64,000 nucleotides of DNA from Eutrigla gurnardus. Its lineage: Eukaryota; Chordata; Actinopteri; Perciformes; Triglidae. The DNA is taken from contig OY741275.1 of the NCBI GenBank assembly GCA_963514095.1, forward strand, positions 6,488,151 to 6,552,150, written 5' to 3'. Positions 48,140 through 60,500 of this stretch are shown in pieces. Position numbers and translations under genes: made by a program. How positions within the stretch are numbered: position 1 is the stretch's first letter; each line of letters opens with the position of its first letter. The notes beneath the pieces were generated by a model. It was given only the letters and a program-made list of their open reading frames with translations. It did not search any database and was not told the DNA's origin.

Positions 48140-49619
48140 CAGGAAACGGAGGGAGGACAGGGACTATAACAAATATCTATGAGTGGGTCACACACTTGCA
48201 AAAAAGTTCTTCCTCCAACCAAACTTGTGAATCCAATTTAGTCTCAGGCAGCAGCTCGGCCGATCATATTTACAGACCCTGATATGAGTGGGATGTCAGC
48301 GCAGGTCAGATTTCAGGTAGAAACACCGACGGCCACCACAACCACCTCATAGATCCAGATCCCCTCTCCTCTGCTAGATGTGCTTGTTTTATTAGAGCAA
48401 GAGAATAAACATCCAATTTATATGTAGTACATTCAGAAAAATGATGGAGCAAGTAAAGATAGACGAAAACAAGAAACAAAAAACAAGAAACAAAATATAA
48501 ACTAGAATCGGAGACAGAGTGATTGAGTTCACATTATTGTACATGTGAAATAGGAAATCTGAAATGTTGATATTACCCAGTGGTATACACTGATATTGTA
48601 ATTGCACATGAAGGAATAAAGTAACCCTGTATCCACACAACCACATTCTGCCTGAAGTTGACAGATTTTAAAATATTCAGGAGGAAAACAGATTTAAGGA
48701 GCTTTGTGTTGCAGAACATTTAAAAAGTGGAGACACGTTCTTCACGTCTCGGTATTTAAGCACTGACTTGATTCATTTAACAATCTGGCTCTATTAAATC
48801 CTAAAATAATCCATAAACTAGCTAGATTGACTTTCATTTAGATTTTATTTTAGGTTACAATCAGGTGCTATTATAAAAAGTTTGTAATTCTGCACATTTT
48901 TCATTAAGTCCTTTGTAGACATTTGAAAGTGTTGGCAGTTTGTGGATGTGATATAATCTGTGGAGTCTTGTAAACCAATGCTCAGCATATTTGTATGCAT
49001 GACTAAAGTTAAGATGTGCATTAAACCTCTGAACATTAGGCCGTCTTGTCAAAATTGACAATTAGTAAACCTTTATAGTGTATCATGACTAGTGTCAGCA
49101 TTTTATTTATATAAATGGCACCTTTGTTTAGGAGGGTGGGTTCATGTTTAAACAGACCGACGGGGCAGGTTTAGTTTCTAGGCAGTTATTCATCATCTAA
49201 ACGCCAACTAAGGTTAGAATTTTCAATTATCCGACATGTACTTTTCTCTAAATTAGAAAAGAGTGGTTTGTGCTTACTGGAAACATTCAAGTCACATTAA
49301 ACTGGTGCATTTAAGATGTGGCCCATGTGTGCACAGACAATGAAAAGGTAAACAGTTACACTACTGCAGAACTGCTGTAGAGTAACATTTGCAGCAGGTT
49401 TTGTGAATGTGTCAAAGCAGATGTCCACCGTCAGGCACACTTCAGCAACACGCTACAAAAGGAATGCAGATATGCCAAGTATTGACTTCACAGGGCAGAG
49501 TTATTTTTAAGCCCGAGTGCATACCAGGGACAGCAACTGTGGCAAGCAACTGCTAACCGAGGGAAAGAACCTTCAACACAAACTCAAGATGTGAAGTGAA
49601 TTTAATCTACAATAAATAT
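47621..49619. other. Stretch upstream of popdc2 and downstream of cox17
   Basis: It should hold the 5'-UTR exon(s) and promoter of popdc2, because the first coding exon is preceded by an acceptor (CATCAG|AAGCC on the minus strand at 47621/47620). The UTR exon could not be placed. A (AG)n run sits at 48101-48134. No other coding exon was seen. Confidence 0.5.
48101..48134. repeat. (AG)n microsatellite
   Basis: A 34-nt AG run about 500 nt upstream of the popdc2 first coding exon. It may be in the promoter region. Confidence 0.95.
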
Positions 49620-49821
49620 GACAGTCTTATTGCATAGGACTTTTATTAAACAGACAGCATTTTAGAAATTCACACATTTTTCAAATTCTGCAGACTTAAA
49701 AAACAAATTCACAGAAAGACAGTCAACCCATCAGAGATGAAGTGCATCACCACGTTTCCCTGGTATAAATAAGGGGGAGGGGGATGGAGCAGACACCAGG
49801 GTCATCTTGCACAGCAAAACT
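49620..49821 (-). other. cox17: Probable 3'-terminal UTR exon of cox17
   Basis: On the minus strand a good acceptor (TTTTCTCCTGCAG) precedes 49821, and AATAAA occurs at 49647-49642, giving a terminal exon of about 200 nt. A small exon-like block (49925-49874, acceptor AATGCAG, donor GTAAGT) precedes it. The cox17 last coding exon has a strong donor 18 nt after its stop. Together these suggest a spliced 3' UTR. Confidence 0.4.
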
Positions 49822-49873
49822 CTGCAGGAGAAAAATAAAATAAATTAGTATCGAGCATAAATCTGAGACTTAC

Positions 49874-49925
49874 TCTTCAGTGTGCAATGTCAAATAAGAC
49901 CCAAGAGCAGGACTAAAGCCTGGTT
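49874..49925 (-). other. cox17: Possible small 3'-UTR exon of cox17
   Basis: A 52-nt block on the minus strand between an acceptor (TTTATTAAATGCAG) and a consensus donor (AAGA|GTAAGT). It has no coding role in the cox17 frame because the stop lies upstream. Confidence 0.3.
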
Positions 49926-51021
49926 CTGCATTTAATAAAAGTGTTGGCAATTTAGCTACATAACACAACCCACCACGCAATTATACATCACTGCACAAAG
50001 ATTTCTCCTTTTACTAGAGCAGTGAACATTCAGGCGAAGCCGACAGAGCTGCTGAAAAGCAAACAGAGCGACGGCTTCAGGCATGATTCATGTGTCATCA
50101 TGCAAGCACAGAAGATAGAGGCTCCACCCCCTCCTTCCTCAGCACGCACCCTCCCATCAAGCTCATTACGTGATGTTCTAGCCTGATGCCAAGTGCACAA
50201 CAGGATGAAATCAGCAATGGCCAAGAGATACAATTGACCCAGCAAGAGGAAATGCTCTTTATAAAAATAAAAAATGAAATTGGAATTGAAAAAAACCTTA
50301 GGAACACATTACCGAAAATGTCGAGGGTTAAATAAATTATCTTGGCAGTGGTTCTCAAAATACAGACTCAAGTCGGCCTCAAGTCAGAATACATTTGGCA
50401 GCAGTGAGTCACCAGTACAGACATGCAAGGTTCTGTTTCAAGTAATTTGAGGTAACCACTGAAATAAGGACCCAGAGGTCACATACAAGGTCACAACTCA
50501 AGCAAAACAATCTACCAACCCATGTGTCCACTGAGCATATGTCTGAACAACTTTCCTCCTAAGCATTTGGCCTGATCCAACTTACACAGGCCAATTTTAC
50601 ACAAACTTAAAAAAAAAAAAAAAAAAAGGTCAAATTAATGTTTTGTAGGATGGCTGTTGCCAGCAGGAAAACTCATTAGTGCCACAATATAACAAAGGAC
50701 GCAAGTGAAGGTGAACCATCCCTCGTTAGCAGTGTTCCCGCTGCTGCAACTAATTCCACATGACTACTAGGCATGCTGATTTAACGTCACTCCGACCTTT
50801 GAGAATCGCATCAAGGTTGCTACATGAAAGTACAACACAGCACCAACACTTTCACTATAATAGAGATTTGAAAAATTGATTTTAATTTAAAAAGTTGGTG
50901 CATTGGAATTAAAGTCTTCAAGTACAATTTGTGCTGGGTCGTTCGTATCCCTCAGCCGTTACTGATCGAGTACAAGTTGAGCTACATAAAAGTAGTACTT
51001 ACCACACACAAAGAGGAGTTG

Positions 51022-51305
51022 TTAAATCTTAAATCCTAATGCCCTCATGCAGTCTTTGTGTGCCTCAATCAGTCCTGTGCAGCTTTCCTCTCCCTTCTCA
51101 ATGATGCTGGAAAACAAAACATGGGGGTGTCGGGGAATATTTACTTGCAACAGGTAGAGTTTCCACCTCCATGTGCAGGTACTTACCAGGCATCCCTGAC
51201 TTTCTTAGTCTCTGGACAAGCACAGCATGGTTTCAGTGGCTTCTTCTGCTCGGTGGCCTCAGGCACTGCAGCAGGCTCCATGCAGGCAGCAGACACGGTT
51301 GACAT
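51022..51305 (-). CDS. cox17: Cytochrome c oxidase copper chaperone COX17
   Basis: A small copper chaperone of the mitochondrial intermembrane space. It passes Cu(I) to SCO1/SCO2 and COX11 for assembly of cytochrome c oxidase. Coding exons on the minus strand: 51305-51187 and 51106-51022 (TAA 51024-51022), joined in phase to 67 aa (human 63). Seen: KKPLKPCCACPETKKVRDAC and CIIEKGEE, ending HKDCMRALGFKI. The Cu-binding CC pair is C27-C28, and the twin CX9C helices are C30/C40 and C49/C59, the MIA40 import and folding signature. The N-terminal 20 residues are variable, with an extra Cys at position 8. The ATG is 3 nt after an acceptor (CAGTCAG|AAA), so the 5' UTR is spliced. A likely first exon ends at 52054 with donor GTAAGT. 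Confidence 0.97.
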
Positions 51306-52053
51306 TTTCTGACTGGAAATTAAATTATATATAAATTGTTTGACGAAAAAGTATATTGTTTTGACACAGTTTGAGCCAACAGAATCACGTTTGGGGCAAC
51401 AGCCAGTGTGAAAGTCAAAGACTATACCAATCAAGCATGACATGTTCTAACTGCAGGAGTGCTGGAAGTCTGAATACCTGAATTAGTTGTGATACCAAAA
51501 AAAAAAAAAAAAACACACAGCCAAATGCCAAAAATCCTCTGGTGCAGGCTTCTTAAATAGTCTTGCAATCACTGAAGGGCTGCAGTCATTGCCTAGCTAT
51601 CATTTAATGACGGACAGAACATGATGACACAACCGCTGCAGCCAAACCTAGTTAAATTATAGCCTACCTACACTACCACGCCACCGAGGGGGCTGGGCTG
51701 ATGTAACCTTAGCTTAGATGAGCGTAACAGACACACACGTGCCTACCAAGAAGCTCTGTATTTCCTCTTTTACACATTTAAAGAAATAGTCTTTAATGCT
51801 TGAAACAAGGGGGACCAAACCCGAACAGAACCACCATGTGCTCCGTCGTCGTGTAGCTTTAGCCAACAGTTTGGATGCATTGCATAACACTCGCCAGCCC
51901 ACACAAAGTTAGCTAACGGTGGCTAACCAAAAGGCTCGTTACCTTGTTGTCACGGCGGAGAAATAACACGATTAAAGTAACAGAAAGCGACGTGCGCCAG
52001 TTAAAAAACACCTGCCGACTAACACAGCGCCTAATCTGCGTTGTGTAACTTAC

Positions 52054-52135
52054 TTGTATGGAGGCCGGCGGTACGCTGACAGTTGCTTCACCTTCAGAAG
52101 GAAACCAACGCGGATAGAGAACACTCACGTGTTCG
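52054..52135 (-). promoter_or_regulatory. cox17: Probable cox17 5'-UTR exon and promoter region
   Basis: On the minus strand the block ends at 52054 with the donor CATACAA|GTAAGT. It is richer in GC and CpG than its surroundings (CGGCGGTACGC type). It lies about 750 nt upstream of the cox17 coding exon and so is the best candidate for the first exon. A clear TATA box was not seen, as expected for a housekeeping gene. The right boundary is a guess. Confidence 0.45.
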
Positions 52136-52139
52136 GCTT

Positions 52140-54052
52140 TTATGCAAACTCACGTGATCGCAAGGTTCAGCGGAGGATTCTGGGAAATGTAGTGTGTCGT
52201 AACAAAGACGCGAAGAGAGGGAAACGAGCATTTAAGGCAGGCCTAAAATGAGCAACAAAAGACCTAGCAAATACATTAGCTCGACAAATGTAGAGACACA
52301 GCACCTGTGAATTTACAGTAAGTTTGTTACATGTATATTGTGGTATTTCTTAGGACAGTGGTGCATTTCTGTTGAACATACAACTTTATCTTTTAACCTT
52401 GAAAACAAACAAAGATGTCGTCCATTTAGGCTAAAACTATGTTAGCTAAAAGCTAGCTAACTAATATTAGCATTTGTTTTTATTCCATCAAACTCTTCTT
52501 TTCATTATTTTTCAACGTGAACCTAATTGACCTGTTCCTCTACAACATGAAATGTCAAACACAAAAGATAAAACAGATTAAAAGGCAATTCACTTTATAT
52601 TGACATAATGATATAAAACAGCAGAAAAGCAGAAAATCCTCACCTTTGAGAAGCTGGAACCAGAAAATGTTTTACATGCATAAACATTGTTTCAGCAGGA
52701 GTATAAAATAGCATCAGCCACCAGAACTACTGCTGTTTTTCTACCTACTTTGATTGTTATATTCTGTGCTGCCAAATGTAGTTGCTGGTTGGAAGGATAT
52801 ACACTTCAGTGGCTTGGGAGTTTTGTAATATGAAAAATGTTCATTTTCTGTCCTACAATACTGAAAATGTGTTTTCACATGTCTACTGGGTCTCCAGTGC
52901 GTCAGCAAAGCAAAGCAGTGCGTAAGCAGCAGCACTAAGTCATTTATTCTAGTTTGAGGGCCAGTTGTGTGCTAGATAAATGAGCGAGTAAGCATATTCA
53001 GTTGCTCCGTGCTGTGTGGTGGTAATGCACCCCCATTTGAAACACATTTGCTGTCTTTGCTGTGCTTGATCAGAATCCATTCAGTGTTGCACAAATGCAC
53101 ACAATTCAAAATATACAAGTGGCATTCAAATACCCTTTAATTGGCTTTCAGTTTTATGTAAGCCTGTCTTTGTGTTGGTGTTCCCAGTAGAAATCTGCCC
53201 CCTGAAGGAGGACAGAAGTAAAGGCCAAGTCCTGATCTTCTGCCATCTCTCTCCTCCTGCAGCAAAGCAGCATCGAGGAAGGAAGACACGTAAGCACTTT
53301 GTCTGTCTTTGATCAGTAATGAACATTTTCCCATCAATCTCTGTCTTTTGTTGGAACAGATAACTCGTCACATCAACACAGCTACAAGTTACTCACAGAA
53401 AACTATGATCGGTATGACAGCCATCGATTTTGTAAATGGCTTCATCCTGTTCAGGGTCACAAGGTTCTGAAGCCTATTTCAGAACACACATTATCCATTT
53501 ATTCAACCTCAAGCTCTGAACTAAAAGACATCGATATACGTGTCAATTTGTGATATATAAGTGCAAAATTGTTTGCTTCTTTATTCCCACTTTTAGTGTT
53601 TCCTCTGCCTTTCTTCTGCAAATAATGTTACACATTAAAATATATATATATGAGACACATCTCCCTCATTAAGCTGCCAGTAATTCACCATACCAATGAC
53701 ACGACCCCTCAGTTAATCTCTCCGTGCTGCTGCATCCTTTAGTATAATTTCTATTTAGTAAATTTATCATTGTTGCAATCCTACCAGACCTTTTAGAAAA
53801 TATATATTTAAAAAAGGAAAAGATCCAGTGTCAGGAAATCCCATTCTTCCATTTTGTAACCCTAAAATTGAAATATTTTGGCTTCTGTTTTGTGTTGCTA
53901 CTGCTGTGTTACTGAAATGTGCAAAAGAAGAATACAGCTGGCTCAGAGCTGCGAGTATGTAGGGCATCAGGTAACACATACAGTGTTTAATTACATCCCA
54001 TGGCTGGTGGAGATGGCCCATACTGAACTTGTCCCTGCACGTGCTGCACGCG

Positions 54053-54115
<63 letters not shown>

Positions 54116-54502
54116 GCCATTGTCTTCAGTATTAATGTGAGCTGGACCTTTACCCTCTTGACATGACTTGATTCATGTGGGGATGAGACACAGATACTGA
54201 ATAGTTGATGAGCTTTGAGAAAAAGAAAAGAAGTGGAGGGGTGTGGTGGGGGCAGAAATAGAGAGAGGCAGACGGAGAGGGAGGGAGAGAGAGGGAGCAG
54301 AAAGGCGGGTGTCCACATAGCCTCGCTCCACACAGCTTCAATAAGCCCTGAGTTTGGGAGCCTTGGTGGAAAATTACCTTGTGACCAAGAGGGGAGGTCA
54401 GGACGGCTAGAGTCAGACTGCACTTGTCCTGAGGAGCAGCAGCAGCAGCAGAGGGAGGATGGCCTGTGCATTCGGCTGATCGGAGGAGACCGAAGTTGGG
54501 TC
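52140..54502. other. Intergenic stretch between divergent cox17 and the HCN-like gene
   Basis: No exon was recognised. Contents: a (CA)n run (54057-54109), an AG-rich run (about 54255-54300) and a CAG-rich patch (54436-54450) before the channel's start codon. The HCN-like promoter should be in the right part. A 305-codon minus-strand open stretch over 53767-54684 runs through the CA repeat and antisense to the first channel exon, and is rejected. Confidence 0.5.
54057..54109. repeat. (CA)n microsatellite upstream of the HCN-like gene
   Basis: A 53-nt CA run framed by CGCACG and GTGCGCGC, which would favour alternating purine-pyrimidine (Z-type) structure. It lies about 400 nt before the start codon. 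Confidence 0.95.
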
Positions 54503-57500
54503 ATGGAGAAACTAAAAGGTCCCGTCGCAGGATGCACCACAGGCACCTGTGGATGGCGATCCCTGCTTCTCCCGCAGCTGAACAGGCAGTCCCTGTACGT
54601 GTACGGCAGCGAGATGGCCGTGGAGCAGGAGTGCATCCGGCAGCTGCAGAGCGGAGTCTTTGTCATCCACCCGTTCAGCCTCATGAGGTATTTAATATGT
54701 TTGATAGATTCAGGCCAGTCCTCTGCTGAGACACTACCTTGACTGTTTCTGCAAAAGTTATTTCTGAAAGTGAATCTTTGCGTCGTTGTGCTCTAGGGAT
54801 TGAAGTATTATTTATTTTTCTCCAGATCAGTGCTGCGAAGGTTAATGGATTAATTGATTAATCAGTTATCAGAAAGATAACCTGCAAGTCGTTTCATGAG
54901 TGACTAAAAAAACAATAAGATTTGCTTCCTTTTCTCTGCAGTAAACTGACTATTTTTAAGTTTGGGATTGTTATTTAAGGAAAACATGCACGTTGATGAA
55001 GACTGTTTGAGTGTTAATGTGTTGGTCATTTTTTACTTTTCTGACTTTTTATAGATAGAAAATAATAGTTAGATAAATCAATAGGAAAAAATAATCGTCG
55101 CTCTCTGTATCACTTGTACGTTGCATCATTAATTAGCATCAAACGTTAGCTGACATTGCAATAATTGATTATGGTAATGATTGGCTTCGGTGGAGGTTCA
55201 GTCCTCCAGGTCATGGTTATGATTTATCGTCTAGTTTCAGTTCTAGGACTGAAGAAGCCTCTTGGATGAGAGGCGAAACGTCTTCAAAAACCTAAAGAGA
55301 CAACAAAGCTTTCAAAGTTCATGACTGGTGTTGCACTTTTGTAAAATGAATGCAGTATAAATAGAATACAATGTGAAGAGCAATTTAACATTAAACCAAA
55401 ACAAGTATTCCTAAAAGAGCAATTCATCATTTATTATCAGTAAAGGAGAATGGATCGAATTACCTTCTTTCGGGATGTGGTTTAATTATCCATGCAGTAT
55501 TGTTATTATTAGTTTGTAAGGCGAGCAGATCAGTCGTGAAAACAGAGCGAATGAAACAACTGAGAGCAGAGTTATTTGAGGAGACGTGCAGTTACAGTAT
55601 GAGAGTATGTCGTGTGCATAAATCAGCTTGCCTTACCGGCTGCAGCATGGCTTTCTAATGAGTCCTTCTGGCAAAGGAACTGAGACTTTCTGCTACAATC
55701 CTACATGGAAAACAAGCTCAAAGGTTCACTCAAAAGTCACATATATGTGTTTGTGATCTTTCCCTGTAGGAGTTACTACATCATGTGCATGATGGCCATC
55801 ACGTTTCTCAACCTGATTGGGATTCCCATGGAGATAGCGTTTCTGGACGGAAACAGTGGGCTGGCATGGGAAGGATTTAACGTGTTTTCAGACACACTGT
55901 TCCTGATAGACGTGGCTCTGAATTTCCGTATGGGCATCATAGCAGAGGACAGCGAGGTGAGAGTGGCTGTACTCTATTTTCAGACACAATCTGGAAGACT
56001 ATAATCCCTGCGCAGACAAGCAAATACAATCCATCTCTGCCCCATCTGTAATCTACTCAGTACACGAAAGGCTAGATTAACAACCCCCCCGCCCCTCAGC
56101 TCGTGGACATGGCCAAAATTGGCACCTGCTGTTTTGATTTTATAACAGGGATTATGATGTATTGGGTAAATGAGAGGTATAACATTTCCAATTAAGTATT
56201 ATGCTCACTATGTCCTGTTTGTTTTCATCTGCTCATACTTTGTGACCTCTATCTTGCCAATCACAAATGGCACATCTGTGGTGTTTTTCCCCCGTCTGTG
56301 TTGTTTACTCTGGACCGCACTGGCGTCTGGTTTTGCATTATTTATTCTCTAGTCGGTGTCTGCCTGTTTTCAAATATTCATTCATTCATGTATGTGCTTC
56401 AGCAACGATCCCACAAAGCTGTGAAGTTGATATTGATTGTCTTTGAGGACGCTGCTAACTCAACCAACACAAGGGGAGACACGAGGTGAAGAAAGTAAAC
56501 ACTTTAACGAATCACCATGAAACTTCCCCCGTTCACTTCTTACATTCAGATATCTTCTATTCTATTCTATCTTCTAATTGACGTGGCTTTCCAGAGAGAA
56601 ATCTGAACATTGAATGAAGACTGGTACAATTACATAAAGGGTAGGGAAAACATTTAACTAACAGATATTACCAAGAAACTTCCCCGGTTGATTACTTACA
56701 TTCGGACAATCATTTTTTTGTATTATAAATAGACAAAGCAAATAGACAAAGTAGCAATACAAAGACCTAAATGTGTATTTTCCACTCGTCTGAAAGAAGA
56801 CACAAATTAATTTGAAATAGCCCCAAATTAACTGTGTTAATTAAGTGCATGAAAAGCAATGTTTTTGCCTGCGGTTCCTCCCTTAATTTTGAACAAATTC
56901 CCAAAATATTGGTTCAAGTTCACGTGTTTAATAATACATGTGATCGTGTCAAGCGCTGCGCAGCATCTTCATCCATCTGTTCAATCTGCTGCTCTGTTCT
57001 CCTTCACAGGAAGCTATTCTGGATATCAAGCGGATCCGCGTCAGTTACCTGAGGACATGGTTCATACCAGACGTTATAGCTGCCTTCCCGATCGGCTACA
57101 TTCTGCTGTTTGCGGTAATAACGTGCAGCTTGTTGAAGCAGAAAACAGCCAACTGTGTACGGCAGCGCTTGTCAGTTCACAAACAACTATGCACTTAGTT
57201 GTACATGTTTCCATTACGCTCTTTCTTTAGACAAGATACTTACAACCAGGTCGGTTCATTCTAATTGATGCATTATATAAACATTTAAAGTGTTATTGTT
57301 TTTCTGAGAGAACAAAGATGAATCTTATTCCTTCACTCTCAGCAGTATGGCTCCTTTGGTTGTATTATTAGCCTACATTTAAGTATTTTACGTAACTGGG
57401 ATTTTGGCTTTGTATTTAAATAATTATCATTTAAAAAAAATTCTTACAACTGTTAATTACACTTCAAGTCATTGGACATTTTCACTTGACACAATGAACA

Positions 57501-60500
57501 GGCTGTCGAGGCAGAAAACAGCCAACGGTGTGCTGCATTATTCGTCAGTTCACAAAACAATTATGCACTCTTCAGTTTCACTTTATTTGTCCGTGGGTTA
57601 AAATTAGAAACACTCAGCAATGAGTGTGTTTTACAGACAATAACTAATGTGGAAAAGTCAATACAATTAAACGCACAAGATGATTTGAAAAGATATATTC
57701 AATGATAATTAGATTTGATTATGTATTTCGTGTAATTGCAGAGAGCACAAATACTGAGAACCAAATGCAGTTCAGCATCTAACCACAAGTGCAAAAGGCA
57801 CTAAAGGTAATAAATAGAATGAAACTGAAAGGGAATATTTAAAGATGTATGGTATTAACAGTATTAAAAGTGTGATATGAATACGCTAAGATATGTAAAG
57901 TAATAACATAAGTCATGGTAACAAATTGATGAAATAGAGTAGATTAAAAAGCCACTGCTAATTGAACGTCTTGTATTTGATCATCCCAGGACTTGCACTA
58001 CCACAACGACGACAACCCCTCTAAGACCAACAAGATGATGAGGATCCTGATGTTTGTGCGGATCCTCAGCTTGATCCGGCTGGCTCGGGTGTCCCGGCTG
58101 GTCAGGTTCTTCAACGAAGTGGAGAAAGTAAGTTCAAGTGGCAGACAAAGCCTTCGAAGCTCGCCTTTTGCAATTCAATCATCCTTTCTCCTGCCTGCAG
58201 ATACCTTAGCAGACCCGGCATCCGATGACTAACGACGAGCACTTATGAGTGTCACTTGTAAAACACGAGCTGACGTGTTGCTCCGCGATCATCGACGCGT
58301 TGGTCTAATTTTTTGGTTTTTCTAATTGCACGCAGCCAAACATTGGACTCAATAACAGCATTAGGACACCTTAAACTCACTTGATGTCCTGGGTAATCTC
58401 ATAATGAAACACAATATATCTTGAAACAAAATCTTGACGTTGCATAATGTATGGAATTTGTGTGTAACTCCACGCCTTTAATCGGCTGCTAGCTGCTGAA
58501 ATCAATAGCTTCTGGTGTTTTCGGCGTTGTGGTGATAGCTGGACCCTCTGGCTTTGGAAATACATTTTTTCTATCTTTTTTAAAATTTCACACAGATTAA
58601 TCTGTTTCCTTAAATAATATCCGTCCCCCTCCCTGCATGTTGAGCTTTCCCACAATGTTGAGATAACGTTGGCTAGCTGGTAAATCAGACAGGTCATTGT
58701 TGGTCTTCCAGGTTTTATTTGACCTTCAGCATTTGAACCACATGGTCCAGCCATCGCAGTTCCCTCGTCCTTGTTTCAGTAACTATGTCCTTGCTTTGGG
58801 TTATTCTGCATACAGGCATCCATTGCAGTGTATTACAACCTGAACTTGGTTCATTGGCATTGACTTGATGTTGCTGTCATGCATGTGTATTCAGACTGAA
58901 TTGATTGGGCTTCTAGATGATCCTGTTGGGAAACGCAAAATCTTGCATGGATGTCCTTTAGTGTCCCACCAAGTCAAGTGACTCACCATTTATTGAAAAT
59001 AATTTTGAAGGTGTTGTTTTGTTGATGTAGTGACTTGTTTATTCCAACCTGGATCTCTTTTTGGCTTTTGTGTACTCAGTGTCAGGAAAGGGGAAGACGT
59101 CGCTACAAAGAAGTCATGACAACAGGGCAAGAACACAAGAAGTCAGACATTTAGACGTGGTTTCTTCCATCGACAGACAGTGCTTATTCGCGGTGTGCCT
59201 CGTTGCTCATATCCGTTTGAAAGAGGGCTGATTGCTTGGCTTGCCCGGTCCCAGAGGTGCTGCAGGGAAGTGACGAAGAGTTTGGTTGTAATATAGGTTT
59301 ATCCAGCATCCAGCAGCAAAAGGGAAGTCAATGAGACCCTGCTGTGGCTGACATGTTCAAGTCTGCAGAGTCCTGAAGCTTCGCCCCCGCTGCTACACCA
59401 AGCACTTTTCTAATTGCACCAAATTCGACAAAGCACTCCATGGGGTCCCCGGCAAGTTATGACTTTTTTAATTAAAGTCATAAAAATGGACCTCAGGTCT
59501 GCACAATAAATATAACTCTATCCAAATTCTGCTCTTAAATCACCATGGCATTTGCATTGTTTTATCATTGTTCTTCATTCAAGATGAATTTGTGATTTAA
59601 TCATGATTTAAGCCCAAGTTATGCTTCTGCGTCGAGGGGGCTTGCGGACCCCTTACGTCCTTGCGGACCCCCCTTACGTCCAACGCAAGGGCCTGACGTG
59701 CACCTCTCAAAAATCCTAGACGCGCGTCGAAGCGACGCAACACCAACGCAGCGGCATTGGCTGTGATTGGTCCGCTAACTACATCCGCTGGAGACCGCTA
59801 TCCGGTTTCCACTCATAAACACCGCCATTTAAACTTTTAATAGGCTACTTTTATTGTTTTCACCTCGTTTTATTGTTTGCACCTTGTCGCTTTTGCCCAA
59901 AGAAATAAAACACCAAGTTCTGAAAGTTGTGGATGTTTAAAGCTGGAAAGTAAACAAATACGCTATAACGAGGCTAACGACGATATACGCCAAGAGTCTC
60001 GGTCGGTCGGTCAGTCTTTACAAAAAACATAGCGCCCTCTACCGGTGTGGCATTGAATTGCATTTCGACACGTAAACCCAACGCAGAACCATCACGGTCT
60101 CCAAGCAACTGCGTGGCCGTTGCGTGATCACTACGCGGAAGCATAATCAGGGCTTTACTGTAACTGAGCCAGAAAGGAAACATATTAACTTGCTGTCCAA
60201 AATAACACAGGAGATGATGCTGTTGATGCACCAGCATGCTGGCGGATGGGTCAATATAACTGATTATAAACACTCCCGGCTTGGGAGAGGACATGGCTGA
60301 CCCTGGATCAGGCTTAAAGCCATTATGCTGCAGTATTATGGCTCTGGTCTCGGCCATCCTGCGATGTGATGCATTGATCATGATTTTCTTGTCCTCTCTC
60401 CCTGACAGGTGTCGAATGCAAACTTGGAGGTGGTCCGCCTCTTTTTCCGCGTCTTGTCTCTGTTCATGATGATCTTCCTGCTGTGTCACTGGAACGGCTG

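Noticed and set aside
50030..50100. Possible C/D-box snoRNA on the minus strand in the cox17 UTR intron (TGATGA at 50100-50095, CTGA at 50033-50030)
   Set aside because: The flanks do not form a convincing terminal stem and no rRNA target was recognised. The short boxes occur by chance.
53767..54684. 305-codon open stretch on the minus strand
   Set aside because: It reads through a (CA)n repeat as Val-Cys and runs antisense to the first HCN-like exon, so it is a by-product.
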